64,000 nucleotides of DNA from Streptomyces sp. VRA16 Mangrove soil (GCF_017377775.1 NZ_JAFVLN010000012.1:62001-126000); one strand, 5' to 3'. Counted from the first letter of the stretch, positions 42,754 to 50,963 are shown. Translations and numbers: made by a program. The notes: generated by a model not told the origin, from the letters alone.

Positions 42754-43964
42754 GTGGCGGCCTCCTGTCCTGTCCGGGCCCAGGACGCGCCGAGCTCGGT
42801 GTAGCCGGTGAGGGAGTCGGCGCTGGCGGCGACGAGCCCGTCGATGCCGTGCACGACACGGCGTACGCCGCCGTCGCCGCCGTCGACGGGGCGCGCGCTC
42901 CACGCCTCGTCGGGCAGGGCGACCGGTTCGGGGGCGAGCCGGATCGCCTCGACGACGCGCATGAAGGCACCGGTCGACGCGGGCGTGACCAGCAGCTCGG
43001 TGGCGCCGGCCGGGTCGGTGAGGTGGTCGAGGAGGTTCTCCAGGAGGTCCGTGCGGCCGTGCACGGTCTCCTCGGGGCCGTGGCCCGCGCGCTGCACGAG
43101 GACGCGGTCCTGCTTGTACCAGAAGGTGATCCGGCCGCGGCTGCCGTGCACGATGACGTACGGCTCGTCGGCCCGCTCCGCGCACAGGGTCGCGGCGACG
43201 GTGACGCGCGAGCCGGTGCGGGTGGTCAGGCCGAGGTACGAGGTGTCGTCGGCCTCGATGTCGTTGGCGCGGAACAGCTCGGGGCGGATGTCGGCGAGGT
43301 CGTCGGCACCGGTCGCGCCGTCGAGGGCGAGGCCGGTGGCGACGGCGTGCGCGAGCGGGTTGGTGAGGACGCCGTCGACGACGTCCACGCTGCCGCCCCG
43401 GCCGCCGGGCAGCCGGCGCCGGCCCGCCCAGGGGGCGCGCCGGAAGTAGGCCTCGCCGCGGGCCCAGGCTCCGGCGGCGCCGATGCCGAGGGGTTCGCCG
43501 ATGAGTCCGTCCCGTACGAGATCGCGGACATGGGACACCGCGTGCGAGCCGAGCGACTGGAAGCCGACCTGACAGGCGGTTCCGGCCTCGGCCACCCCGG
43601 CCGCCATCCGCTCGTACTCCGCGTACGACGGCGCGGGCGGCTTCTCCAGGAGCAGGTGGACGCCGCGCGCGGCGGCGGTGAGCGCCAGGTCGGTGTGGGT
43701 CGGGATCGGGGTGCAGATGATCGCGACCCGGGCGCCGGTGCGGTCGAGCAGGTCACCGAAGTCGGCGCACTGGGCGACGCCGGTGAAGCCCTGCAGTTCG
43801 CTGTCGTCCAGCGGCTTCAGTTCGCAGACGCCGGCGAGGGTGACGCGGCCCGCGTCGGCCAGCCGTCGCAGGTTGTTCAGGTGCCAGTGGCCGTGGCCGC
43901 GGGCGCCCGCGAGGACGACGGGCACCGGCTCGGCCGGCCTTGCGTGGGGTGTGCGTGCGCTCAC
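42750..43964 (-). CDS. Gfo/Idh/MocA family oxidoreductase
   Basis: NAD(P)-dependent sugar oxidoreductase of 404 residues. Rossmann part: VVLAGARGHGHWHLNNLRRL, VAIICTPIPTHTDLAL, and the family motif LLLEKPPAPSYAEYERM with the catalytic EKP; then CQVGFQSLGSHAVSHVRDL and the C-terminal beta-sheet domain with GGRGGSVDVVDGVLTNPLAH. Its substrate is likely a pectin-derived sugar; the bacterial L-arabinose 1-dehydrogenase of Azospirillum is in this superfamily, so an arabinose role is possible but unproven. GTG start at 43964 overlaps the 63-codon ORF stop (GTGA). Confidence 0.88.
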   Translation of the reverse strand: MSARTPHARPAEPVPVVLAGARGHGHWHLNNLRRLADAGRVTLAGVCELKPLDDSELQGFTGVAQCADFGDLLDRTGARVAIICTPIPTHTDLALTAAARGVHLLLEKPPAPSYAEYERMAAGVAEAGTACQVGFQSLGSHAVSHVRDLVRDGLIGEPLGIGAAGAWARGEAYFRRAPWAGRRRLPGGRGGSVDVVDGVLTNPLAHAVATGLALDGATGADDLADIRPELFRANDIEADDTSYLGLTTRTGSRVTVAATLCAERADEPYVIVHGSRGRITFWYKQDRVLVQRAGHGPEETVHGRTDLLENLLDHLTDPAGATELLVTPASTGAFMRVVEAIRLAPEPVALPDEAWSARPVDGGDGGVRRVVHGIDGLVAASADSLTGYTELGASWARTGQEAAT

Positions 43965-44152
43965 CGGATCCTCCCCGCCCCGGCGCCGCGCGCCACGTCC
44001 CGGTCGGCGCGCGCCCAGCCGTCGTTCGCGGCGAGGACGTCGCGGCTGATGTCGCGGGGCGCGGCCCCGGCCGGGCCGGAGGCGACGAGCCCGCCGGCGA
44101 GCAGCCCGCGGACGACGGCGCCCTGGAGGACTCTGCCGCGTACGGTTCTCAT
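43961..44152 (-). pseudogene. 63-codon PL1 remnant coupled to both neighbours
   Basis: Tiny ORF made of a signal-like N-terminus (QGAVVRGLLAGGLVASGPAG), RDVLAANDGWA and then directly DVARGAGAGRIR. The two pieces match the mature start (TLAANDGWA) and the very end (VARGAGATRLR) of the intact PL1 at 36090; about 350 residues between them are missing. Its ATG overlaps the permease stop (ATGA) and its stop overlaps the oxidoreductase GTG (GTGA), so the operon's translational chain is unbroken. It may be a pure coupling relic, or a very short exported peptide. Confidence 0.7.
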
Positions 44153-45063
44153 CCCTTCACCGCCCCAGCGCTGAACCCCGTGACCAGCCACTTCTGAATG
44201 AAGGCGAAGACGATGACGACGGGCAGCGCGGCCACGACACCGCCGGCGGCGAGCGCGCCCAGGTCGACGGAGTCGGCGCCCATGAGGGTGGCGAGGCCGA
44301 CCGGGATCGTCTGCTTGCTCTGGTCGGAGAGGAACATCAGGGCGAACAGGAAGTGGTTCCAGCTGTGCACGAAGGCGAACGAGCCGACGGCGATGAGTCC
44401 CGGCCGCAGCAGCGGGAGCACCACGGCGCAGAAGGCGCGGAACCGTCCGCAGCCGTCGACCCAGGCGGCCTCCTCCAGGGAGGCCGGCACGTTCTTGATG
44501 AAGCCGCTGATGAGGATCATCGTCAGCGGGAGCTGGAAGACGGTCTCGGCGATGATGACGCTGCCCAGCGAGTTGATCATCTTCAGGTTGGCGAAGATCT
44601 CGAAGAGCGGTACGAGCATCAGGGCGCCCGGGATGAACTGCGAGCACAGCAGCGCCAGCATGAAGCCGCGCTTGATCCTGAAGTTGAAGCGGGCGAGCGC
44701 GTAGCCGCCCGCCAGGGCGACGACGGTCGTCATGAACATCGAGGCGACGCCGACGAGCAGGCTGTTCTGGAAGAAGGTGCCGAAGGCCCGCTCGTTCCAC
44801 ACCTTGTCGAAGTGCTCGAAGGTGAGCGGCCACGGCACGAGGGACGTGGAGCCCGCGGGGCGGAACGCGAAGAGCAGCATCCAGTAGAAGGGGACCAGCG
44901 TGAACAGCAGGTACACGCAGAGCGGGACGTAGATCTGCCAGCGCGGCACATGCTCCCAGGAGCTGCCCTCCTTGGACGGCTTGACGTCGATGCGGTGGCG
45001 GCCGGGAGCCCGCTTCACGGGTGCGGTGGCGGTGGCGGTCAACTGGGCTTCCTTGACGGTCAC
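44149..45063 (-). CDS. Carbohydrate ABC transporter permease (MalG type)
   Basis: Inner-membrane permease of 304 residues with six transmembrane helices after a cytosolic N-terminus (KRAPGRHRIDVKPSKEG). The EAA loop that contacts the ATPase is seen as SLEEAAWVDGCGRFRAFCAVVLPLLRPGL (in part: EEAAWVDGCG). It belongs to the CUT1/MalG group. The GTG at 45063 overlaps the other permease's stop (GTGA). No ATPase gene is nearby; in Streptomyces many such importers share the MsiK ATPase. Predicted cargo: pectin oligosaccharides. Confidence 0.92.
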   Translation of the reverse strand: MTVKEAQLTATATAPVKRAPGRHRIDVKPSKEGSSWEHVPRWQIYVPLCVYLLFTLVPFYWMLLFAFRPAGSTSLVPWPLTFEHFDKVWNERAFGTFFQNSLLVGVASMFMTTVVALAGGYALARFNFRIKRGFMLALLCSQFIPGALMLVPLFEIFANLKMINSLGSVIIAETVFQLPLTMILISGFIKNVPASLEEAAWVDGCGRFRAFCAVVLPLLRPGLIAVGSFAFVHSWNHFLFALMFLSDQSKQTIPVGLATLMGADSVDLGALAAGGVVAALPVVIVFAFIQKWLVTGFSAGAVKG

Positions 45064-46001
45064 TTGTCCTCGCCCCCGAACTTGCTCAGGCGGAGATAGA
45101 TCATCGAGCAGAACAGGAGGATCACGAAGGCGATGGACGTCAGCGCGGACGCGTAGCCGAAGTCGTGGCTGTCGACGGCGATGGAGGCGATGCGCAGCGG
45201 CAGGGTGGTCGTCTCACCCGCGGGTCCGCCGCCGGTGAGGGTGTAGAGCAGGTCCACGTTGTTGAACTCCCACACGGCGCGCAGCAGCGTGGAGAGGACG
45301 ATCGCGTCCTTCAGGTGCGGCAGCGTGATGTGGAAGAACTGCCCCAGCCGGCTCGCGCCGTCGACCTCGGCGGCCTCGTACAGGTCCTTCGAGACGGACT
45401 GGAGGTCGGCGAGGATGAGGATCGCGAAGAAGGGGACACCGCGCCAGAGTTCGGCGGTGACGACGGCCGGGAAGACGGTCGCGGTGTCGGAGAGCCACGA
45501 CGTGCCGTACGAGCCGATGCCGGCGTCCGCGAGGTAACGGGTGATGCCCGTCTGGGAGTTGTAGAGCAGCATCCAGATGGAGGACGTGAGCACACCCGAG
45601 ACGGCCCACGGCGAGAAGACCAGCGCACGGGCCAGACCGCGGCCGATGAAGGTCTGGTTCACGACCAGGGCGAGCCCGAGACCGAGCAGCAGCTGCAGGA
45701 CGACCTGCACCACGACCCACTGGAGGCTGAAGCCCAGCGTCCGCCAGAAGTCGGGGTCGCTGGTGAACGCGGTGACGAAGTTGTCGAGGCCCGCGAATCC
45801 GTTGCGCCACGGCTTGGTGGGGTTGTAGTTCTGCAGGCTGTAGTAGAAGACGCTGATGACGGGGTACGCGATGAAGCCCAGCATCAGCAGACCGGCGGGC
45901 GCGATCAGCAGGTACGGGAGCCTGCGCGGGGTGGCCGACCTGCGGCGCCGGGCGGGCGGGGTGGCCGGCGGGGCTTTGGCCACGGCAGCGGCTTGGGCCA
46001 T
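45060..46001 (-). CDS. Carbohydrate ABC transporter permease (MalF type)
   Basis: Permease of 313 residues with six helices. The N-terminal cytosolic tail is Ala/Pro/Arg-rich, the first helix is LLIAPAGLLMLGFIAYPVISV (in part), and the EAA loop reads DLYEAAEVDGASRLGQFFHITLPHL. MalF/UgpA-like CUT1 family. First gene of a chain of about thirteen minus-strand ORFs running to 33299. Two LacI-type palindromes lie 40-95 bases upstream of its start, marking the promoter of the pectin array. Confidence 0.92.
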   Translation of the reverse strand: MAQAAAVAKAPPATPPARRRRSATPRRLPYLLIAPAGLLMLGFIAYPVISVFYYSLQNYNPTKPWRNGFAGLDNFVTAFTSDPDFWRTLGFSLQWVVVQVVLQLLLGLGLALVVNQTFIGRGLARALVFSPWAVSGVLTSSIWMLLYNSQTGITRYLADAGIGSYGTSWLSDTATVFPAVVTAELWRGVPFFAILILADLQSVSKDLYEAAEVDGASRLGQFFHITLPHLKDAIVLSTLLRAVWEFNNVDLLYTLTGGGPAGETTTLPLRIASIAVDSHDFGYASALTSIAFVILLFCSMIYLRLSKFGGEDK

Positions 46002-46041
46002 GACGTGAACTCCGTTCTCGGTGGCTCAGGTTGATGCTGGA

Positions 46042-46053
46042 GGAAGCGCTTTC
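46042..46053. promoter_or_regulatory. LacI-family operator candidate 1
   Basis: GGAAGCGCTTTC has a perfect 8-base core AAGCGCTT (46044-46051), the usual centre of LacI/GalR-family sites in actinomycetes. It lies 41 bases upstream of the permease start at 46001. No LacI regulator is encoded in the window. Confidence 0.6.
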
Positions 46054-46086
46054 TACGAGGGCGACCGTTGTCCCATCGGCGATCTT

Positions 46087-46096
46087 GAAGCGCTTC
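46087..46096. promoter_or_regulatory. LacI-family operator candidate 2
   Basis: GAAGCGCTTC is a perfect 10-base palindrome, centred 44 bases from the first site, about four helical turns, so both could be bound on one DNA face. It lies between the dehydratase stop (46156) and the permease operon. Confidence 0.62.
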
Positions 46097-46155
46097 GCAG
46101 ACGCGGTTCGACATCTCGGGCATGCGGGGCGGGTACCGCCCCGCACGGTGGCGGC

Positions 46156-47892
46156 TCAGCTCGCGTACGGATCCGGCACCTTGCCCGGCCTGGCCAGGAA
46201 GGCGAAGTCGCAGCCGGTGTCGGCCTGCGTGATCTGCTCGTTGTAGAGCGCGCCGTAGCCGCGCTCGTACCGCTCGGGCGGAGCGGTCCACTCGGCCCGC
46301 CGCCGCTCCAACTCGTCCTCGGAGACATTCAGTTGCAGTGCCCGGGCCGAGACGTCGAGGGTGATGCTGTCGCCGGTGCGCACCAGGGCGAGCGGACCGC
46401 CGATGTACGACTCGGGCGCGACGTGCAGCACGCACGCCCCGTAACTGGTGCCGCTCATCCGGGCGTCGGAGATCCGCACCATGTCCCGCACCCCCTGCTT
46501 GAGCAGGTGGTCGGGGATCGGCAGCATGCCGTACTCGGGCATCCCCGGGCCGCCCTTGGGACCGGAGTTGCGCAGCACCAGGACGCTGTCGGCGGTGATG
46601 CCGAGCTCCGGGTCGTCGATGGTGCGCTGCATGGTCTTGTAGTCGTCGAAGACGACCGCGGTGCCGGTGTGCTTGAGCAGGTGCCGCTCGGCGGCGATGT
46701 GCTTGATGACGGCGCCGTCGGGGCAGAGGTTGCCGCGCAGCACGGCGACCCCGCCCTCGGCCGCGACCGGGTTCTCGCGGGGACGGATGACGTCGTCGTC
46801 GTGCACGACCGCACCCTCGATCTGCTCCCCCAACGTCCCGTTCACCGTGGGCCGTTCGAGGTGCAGCAGGTCGGTGATGCGGGACAGGAACGCGGGCAGG
46901 CCGCCGGCGAAGTGGAAGTCCTCCATGAGGTACGTCTGTCCGCCGGGCCGTACGTTCGCGAGCACCGGTACGGTGCGGGCGATGCGGTCGAAGTCGTCGA
47001 GGGTGAGCGGGATGCCCGCGCGGCCGGCCATCGCGATCAGGTGGATGACGGCGTTGGTGGATCCGCCGAGGCCGAGCACGGTGGTGACGGCGTCGTCGAA
47101 GGCCTGGCGGGTGAGGATCTCGGACGGCTTGAGCGCGGTCCACGCCAGGTCGACGGCGCGGCGCCCGGACGCAGCGGCCATCCGCTCGTGCGCGGAGTCG
47201 ACGGCGGGGACGGAGGAGGCGCCGGGCAGGGTCATGCCGAGGGCCTCGGCGGCCGCCGTCATGGTGGAGGCGGTCCCCATGGTCATGCAGTGACCGGGTG
47301 AACGCGCCAACCCGCCCTGTAGCTCCCGCAGTTCACAGTCCGTCAGATTCCCGGCGCGGTGCTCGTCCCAGTACTTCCACATGTCCGTGCCGGAGCCGAG
47401 CGTCTCACCCCTCCAGTGCCCCGGCAGCATCGGGCCCGCGGGCACGAAGAGGGAGGGCACGTCGGCGGAGGTGGCGCCCATGAGCAGCGCGGGCGTGGAC
47501 TTGTCGCAGCCGCCGAGCAGCACGGCCGCGTCGACCGGGTAGGAGCGCAGCAGCTCCTCCGTCTCCATGGCGAGCATGTTCCGGTACAGCATCGGGGTCG
47601 GCTTCTGATACGTCTCCGAGAGCGTGGAGACGGGGAACTCCAGCGGGAAACCGCCGGCCTGCCACACGCCCCGCTTGACGGCCTCGGCGCGCTCGCGCAG
47701 GTGGACGTGGCAGGGGTTGATGTCGGACCAGGTGTTGAGCACCGCGACGACCGGGCGGCCCTTGTACTCCTCGGCCTCGTAGCCGAGCTGACGCATCCGG
47801 GCGTTGTGCGACCAGATGCGCAGGGCGCCCTCGGTGCCGTACCACTGGTGCGAGCGGAGCTCTTCGGGGGCGAGCCGGGGCCGGCCGGTCAT
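46156..47892 (-). CDS. IlvD/Edd-family sugar-acid dehydratase
   Basis: Iron-sulfur dehydratase of 578 residues. Cluster cysteines of the family are Cys61 (NTWSDINPCHVHL), Cys129 (LLGGCDKSTPALLMG) and Cys202 (RSPGHCMTMGTASTM); LGLGGSTNAVIHLIA and RNSGPKGGPGMPEYGMLP follow, with DARMSGTSYGACVLH near the end. Length and the WSDINPCHVH motif fit aldonate dehydratases (L-arabinonate, D-xylonate or similar) rather than branched-chain IlvD. It overlaps a DapA-type lyase by ATGA, the pairing of the non-phosphorylated aldopentose route. Exact substrate is inferred. Confidence 0.87.
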   Translation of the reverse strand: MTGRPRLAPEELRSHQWYGTEGALRIWSHNARMRQLGYEAEEYKGRPVVAVLNTWSDINPCHVHLRERAEAVKRGVWQAGGFPLEFPVSTLSETYQKPTPMLYRNMLAMETEELLRSYPVDAAVLLGGCDKSTPALLMGATSADVPSLFVPAGPMLPGHWRGETLGSGTDMWKYWDEHRAGNLTDCELRELQGGLARSPGHCMTMGTASTMTAAAEALGMTLPGASSVPAVDSAHERMAAASGRRAVDLAWTALKPSEILTRQAFDDAVTTVLGLGGSTNAVIHLIAMAGRAGIPLTLDDFDRIARTVPVLANVRPGGQTYLMEDFHFAGGLPAFLSRITDLLHLERPTVNGTLGEQIEGAVVHDDDVIRPRENPVAAEGGVAVLRGNLCPDGAVIKHIAAERHLLKHTGTAVVFDDYKTMQRTIDDPELGITADSVLVLRNSGPKGGPGMPEYGMLPIPDHLLKQGVRDMVRISDARMSGTSYGACVLHVAPESYIGGPLALVRTGDSITLDVSARALQLNVSEDELERRRAEWTAPPERYERGYGALYNEQITQADTGCDFAFLARPGKVPDPYAS

Positions 47893-48797
47893 ATGGCCCA
47901 CCCCGCCGCGATCTCGGCGACCTCGGCGCGCTCCGCCTCCGGCACCTCCTGGCTCGGGGGCCGGACTTCGCGGCGGCACAGGCCGAGCGAGGCGAGGGCC
48001 TCCTTGACGACGGAGACGTTGTTGGCGGAGGCGTCGGCGCCGCGCAGCTCCTCGAAGCGGCGGATCTGCTCCCAGACCTTCATGGCGGCCGGGTAGTCGC
48101 CGGATCGAAGCGCTTCGATCATGGACAGCGAGACGCTCGGGGAGACGTTCACCAGGCCGGAGGTGAAGCCGGTGGCGCCCGCGGAGAAGTAGGACGGGGC
48201 GTACGGCTCGGCGAGCCCGGCCACCCACACGAAGCGGTCGAGGCCCGCGTCCCGGGCGAAGCCGGCGAAGCGTGCGGCGTCCGGCACGGCGTACTTCACG
48301 CCGATCACGTTGGGGCAGGCCGCGCCCAGTTCGGCGAGGCGGGCGCCGGACAGCGAGGCGTTCTTGATGTAGGGGACGACGCCGAGCTCGGGCACGGCCT
48401 CGGCGATGGCGCGGTGGTAGTCGACCCAGCCGCCCTCGGAGATGTACGGGTGCACGGGCTGGTGCACCATCACCATGTGGGCGCCGAGCTCACGGGCGTG
48501 CCGGGCGGCGTCGATCGCGGTCGGCAGGTCGTGGCCGACGCCGACGAGGACCGCCGCGGCGTCGCCCGCCTCGTCGAGGGTCAGCTCGGTGATCCGGCGG
48601 CGTTCGCCGGGGGTCAGTGCGTAGAACTCACCGGTGTTGCCGTTCGGGGTGAGGATGCGCACGCCGCCGTCGAGCAGCCGTCGCAGCAGGGACCTGAAGG
48701 TCGCCTCCGCGACGGATCCGTCCTCGGCGAACGGCGTCACCGGGATCGCGACGACGTCGGCGAGCGCGGCCCGCTGGGTCTCGAACGTGGCTGTCAT
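47889..48797 (-). CDS. DapA-family lyase/dehydratase (2-keto-3-deoxy sugar acid type)
   Basis: Class I aldolase-fold protein of 302 residues. Motifs: AIPVTPFAEDG, the substrate loop LTPNGNTGEFYAL, Tyr143 in VPYIKNASL and Schiff-base Lys168 in VIGVKYAVPD. Members act as dihydrodipicolinate synthases, aldolases or 2-keto-3-deoxy-arabinonate dehydratases; being coupled to an IlvD/Edd dehydratase and a GntR regulator, it is probably the second, ketodeoxy-acid step, giving alpha-ketoglutarate semialdehyde or pyruvate plus an aldehyde. Contains an 18-bp perfect palindrome in its coding region. Confidence 0.85.
   Translation of the reverse strand: MTATFETQRAALADVVAIPVTPFAEDGSVAEATFRSLLRRLLDGGVRILTPNGNTGEFYALTPGERRRITELTLDEAGDAAAVLVGVGHDLPTAIDAARHARELGAHMVMVHQPVHPYISEGGWVDYHRAIAEAVPELGVVPYIKNASLSGARLAELGAACPNVIGVKYAVPDAARFAGFARDAGLDRFVWVAGLAEPYAPSYFSAGATGFTSGLVNVSPSVSLSMIEALRSGDYPAAMKVWEQIRRFEELRGADASANNVSVVKEALASLGLCRREVRPPSQEVPEAERAEVAEIAAGWAI
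48103..48120. promoter_or_regulatory. 18-bp perfect palindrome inside the DapA-type gene
   Basis: GATCGAAGCGCTTCGATC is fully symmetrical and contains the same GAAGCGCTTC core as the site at 46087. It encodes part of the helix MIEALRSGDYP, about residues 226-231. By chance an 18-bp palindrome is unlikely; it may be an intragenic operator. Confidence 0.6.
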
Positions 48798-49465
48798 GAG
48801 AGCTGCTCACCCTTTTCCTCCCGGTCCTCCGCCGTTTCGGGGAAGGCCCGCTGTACGAACGACGCGATGTGGTCCCGCAGCGCGCGCGAGGCGCCCTGCG
48901 CGTCGCCGGCGAGCGCGAGCTCCAGGATCTCCCGGTGCTCGGCCGCCTCCCGCTCCCAGGACGGATCGGCGGCCCAGGCCACCGCGGAGACCAGGGCGGC
49001 CTGGTCACGGACCTCGTCGAGCATCTTGCCGAGCAGCGGGTTGCCGCACGGGACGTAGAGGGCGCGGTGGAACTCCCGGTTGGCGAGGGAGCGTTGGGCC
49101 GTGTCTCCCGCGGTGTCGGCGGCGCGCAGGGCGTCGCGGGCGGCGTCGAGGGAGGCCCGGCGCCGCACGGTGCGGCGCAGCGCCTCCGGTTCGAGCAGCA
49201 GACGCACGTCGTAGACCTCGCGGGCCATGTCGGCGTCCACCATCCGCACCGTGACGCCCTTGTACTGGCTCATCACGACGAGCCCGGTCCCGGCCAGTGT
49301 CTTGAGCGCCTCGCGCACCGGCGTCTTGGAGACACCGAACTGCGCGGCCAGGTCGGTCTCGACCAGGGCCTGTCCGGGTCTGAGCTGCCCGGTCAGGATG
49401 CGGCGCTTGATCTCCTCCTGGACGTACTGGGTGCGGGAGGGGATCGGGGTGGGCACAGAGGTCAT
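48794..49465 (-). CDS. GntR family (FadR/FCD) transcriptional regulator
   Basis: Regulator of 223 residues: GntR winged helix (YVQEEIKRRILTGQLRPGQALVETDLAAQFGVSKTPVREALKTL in part: GVSKTPVREAL) and an FCD effector domain with EVYDVRLLLEPEALR, NREFHRALYVPCGNP and EHREILELALAGD, whose Asp/His residues bind metal and ligand. First gene of the operon with the DapA-type and IlvD/Edd genes, each overlapping by ATGA. It likely represses this operon and itself; palindromes at 49566-49588 are candidate sites. Confidence 0.92.
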   Translation of the reverse strand: MTSVPTPIPSRTQYVQEEIKRRILTGQLRPGQALVETDLAAQFGVSKTPVREALKTLAGTGLVVMSQYKGVTVRMVDADMAREVYDVRLLLEPEALRRTVRRRASLDAARDALRAADTAGDTAQRSLANREFHRALYVPCGNPLLGKMLDEVRDQAALVSAVAWAADPSWEREAAEHREILELALAGDAQGASRALRDHIASFVQRAFPETAEDREEKGEQLS

Positions 49466-49763
49466 GCGCGCCTCTCGGTCTGGTCTTGGCCGGCCCGGCG
49501 GGGCCTGTCTCGCGTCTGATGTCCGGTGTGGGGCATCTGATGTCTGGCGTACCGCGTATCGCGTCTCATATATGACGTACGAAGTACGACGCGTTGAAGC
49601 TAGAAGCACAGCCTTGTTTCGTCAACGCTTCCGGCAAAAGAAGTCAGTTGATCCCTTCACGTATCCGCACGGGCGACCCGGCCGCGCGCGTGTGGGGCCC
49701 GATGGTCATCGCCCCGTGAGCCCAACGCGGCTTCTGCGTGCGGGGGTTGACTGCATGGCCTGA
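49466..49763. other. Promoter region of the gntR operon, no gene seen
   Basis: About 300 bases upstream of gntR. Contains direct repeats of CTGATGTC and the palindromes listed separately at 49566-49588, in an unusually AT-containing stretch. No convincing coding frame. Confidence 0.5.
49566..49588. promoter_or_regulatory. Adjacent palindromes upstream of gntR
   Basis: TCATATATGA (49566-49575) is a perfect palindrome and is followed at once by CGTAC-GAA-GTACG (49576-49588), an inverted repeat with a three-base spacer. They lie about 100 bases before the gntR start and are good candidates for GntR binding. Confidence 0.5.
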
Positions 49764-50280
49764 CCCGATCTCCCGCGCATCACCGCGTTCCCGCGCGGCG
49801 ACCTGCGCGTTCGTCCTGCCCTTCGGGCCCTGCACCGACGGCGGCGGGGGGCGGCGGCGACGCCGACCGGGCGCGGGCGGGCGGGCCGCTGCGCGACACC
49901 GGCGGCCGCGCCCCCGGCGCCGGCGCCCGCCCCCTCGGGTCCCCGGCGCCCGCCGAGCGTGGACGACTTCGACGGCGACGGCCACCACGATCTGCTGCTG
50001 AAGGCCGACTTCAGGAGGCCCGGCGCACTGCGAGAGGCCCAACTCGCCCTGGTTCTGGGCGGTTCGGCGAGTCCGGGTCCGGGCGGCCGCGCCGAACTCG
50101 CCCTCCTCACCCAGGACTTCAATGCGACCCCGGGCCCGGAGGGCACGTGCTCACCCAGGACTTCAATGCGGCCCCGGGCCCGGAGGGCACGTTCTGGATC
50201 GTCCTGGGCAGGCCGCACGGCCCGGTTCCGGCGTGGGCGGTGCGTCTTGACGCGTGGCGGATCGGGCGGGGCCGAACCCG
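49764..50280 (+). pseudogene. Remnant of a secreted FG-GAP/VCBS repeat protein
   Basis: One frame reads PSVDDFDGDGHHDLLLKADF followed by LALVLGGS and AELALLTQDFNATPGPEGT, the calcium-binding FG-GAP pattern of Streptomyces secreted repeat proteins, preceded by a Pro/Ala-rich stretch. A 44-base direct duplication at 50106-50193 then shifts the frame; the next frame resumes LTQDFNAAPGPEGTFWIVLG and fades. No start, signal peptide or proper end can be joined, so the gene is broken at both ends. Confidence 0.6.
50106..50193 (+). repeat. 44-bp direct duplication
   Basis: Bases 50106-50149 are repeated at 50150-50193 with one or two differences (ACCCCGG versus GCCCCGG). Because 44 is not a multiple of three it shifts the FG-GAP frame. 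Confidence 0.85.
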
Positions 50281-50308
50281 GGCCGGGCTCAGCCCCCGGA
50301 CGCGCTTT

Positions 50309-50893
50309 TCAGGGCCGCCACCCCGGGTCCCGCCCGCTGAGCCCGACGACCCGGTCCACGAAGGACGCCTCGGCCGGCACGGGGACGACCGGCCCGAACA
50401 GGCCGCCTCCGCCGCTGTCGTCCGCGGCGGGGGCGAGCAGGGCGTGGGCGGCCCACAGGGCCGGTTCGTCGGGGGTGTACTCCTGGCCGGTGGCGCGGGC
50501 CAGGTCCCAGCCGTGGACGACGAGCTCGTCGGCGGTGACGAGTCCCGCGACGGAACCCGGCAGGTCGACGCCGCCCGCGTGCGTCATGCCGTCCCACGCG
50601 GCAGGGTCCTGCCAGGCCTCGACCAGAGCGTCCAGCGCCTTGGGCAGGGCCGCCCGCCAGTCCGGCGCGAGATCGGGCAGCGCACTGCCGGGCGTCGCCT
50701 CGTTCCTGGTGTCGCGCTCCTTGCGGGCCGTCGCCCGCAGCCCCTCGGAAAGCCCCAGGAAGTGGCCGAGGAGATGGCGCACCGCGAAGTCGGGGCAGGG
50801 CGTCGGCAGGTCGAGCTGCTCGTCGCGGACCCCGTGGGCGAGCCGCGCGACGATCCGTGCCTGCGGACCGAGATCCACTGTCGTGTCACTCAT
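50309..50893 (-). CDS. TIGR03086-type (maleylpyruvate isomerase-like) protein
   Basis: Protein of 194 residues in the TIGR03086/MDMPI group: LPTPCPDFAVRHLLGHFLGLSEGLR at the N-terminus, with the family His in HLLGHF, ADELVVHGWDLARATGQEYTPDE late, and a Gly-rich end GLFGPVVPVPAEASFVDRVVGLSGRDPGW (in part). Such DinB-like proteins bind metal and may use mycothiol; function is unknown. The conserved end VGLSGRDPxW is intact. Same strand as, but separated by 70 bases from, the kdgD operon. Confidence 0.85.
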   Translation of the reverse strand: MSDTTVDLGPQARIVARLAHGVRDEQLDLPTPCPDFAVRHLLGHFLGLSEGLRATARKERDTRNEATPGSALPDLAPDWRAALPKALDALVEAWQDPAAWDGMTHAGGVDLPGSVAGLVTADELVVHGWDLARATGQEYTPDEPALWAAHALLAPAADDSGGGGLFGPVVPVPAEASFVDRVVGLSGRDPGWRP

Positions 50894-50963
50894 GGTGACC
50901 CTTCCGGTGAGTGTCCAGTGCTCACCGGTGCAGACCGGTGCGGGGCCCGGAACTCATCGGTGC

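Noticed and set aside
47889..48797. Lysine-pathway DapA
   Set aside because: Fold and catalytic residues fit, but coupling to an IlvD/Edd dehydratase and GntR points to sugar-acid catabolism.
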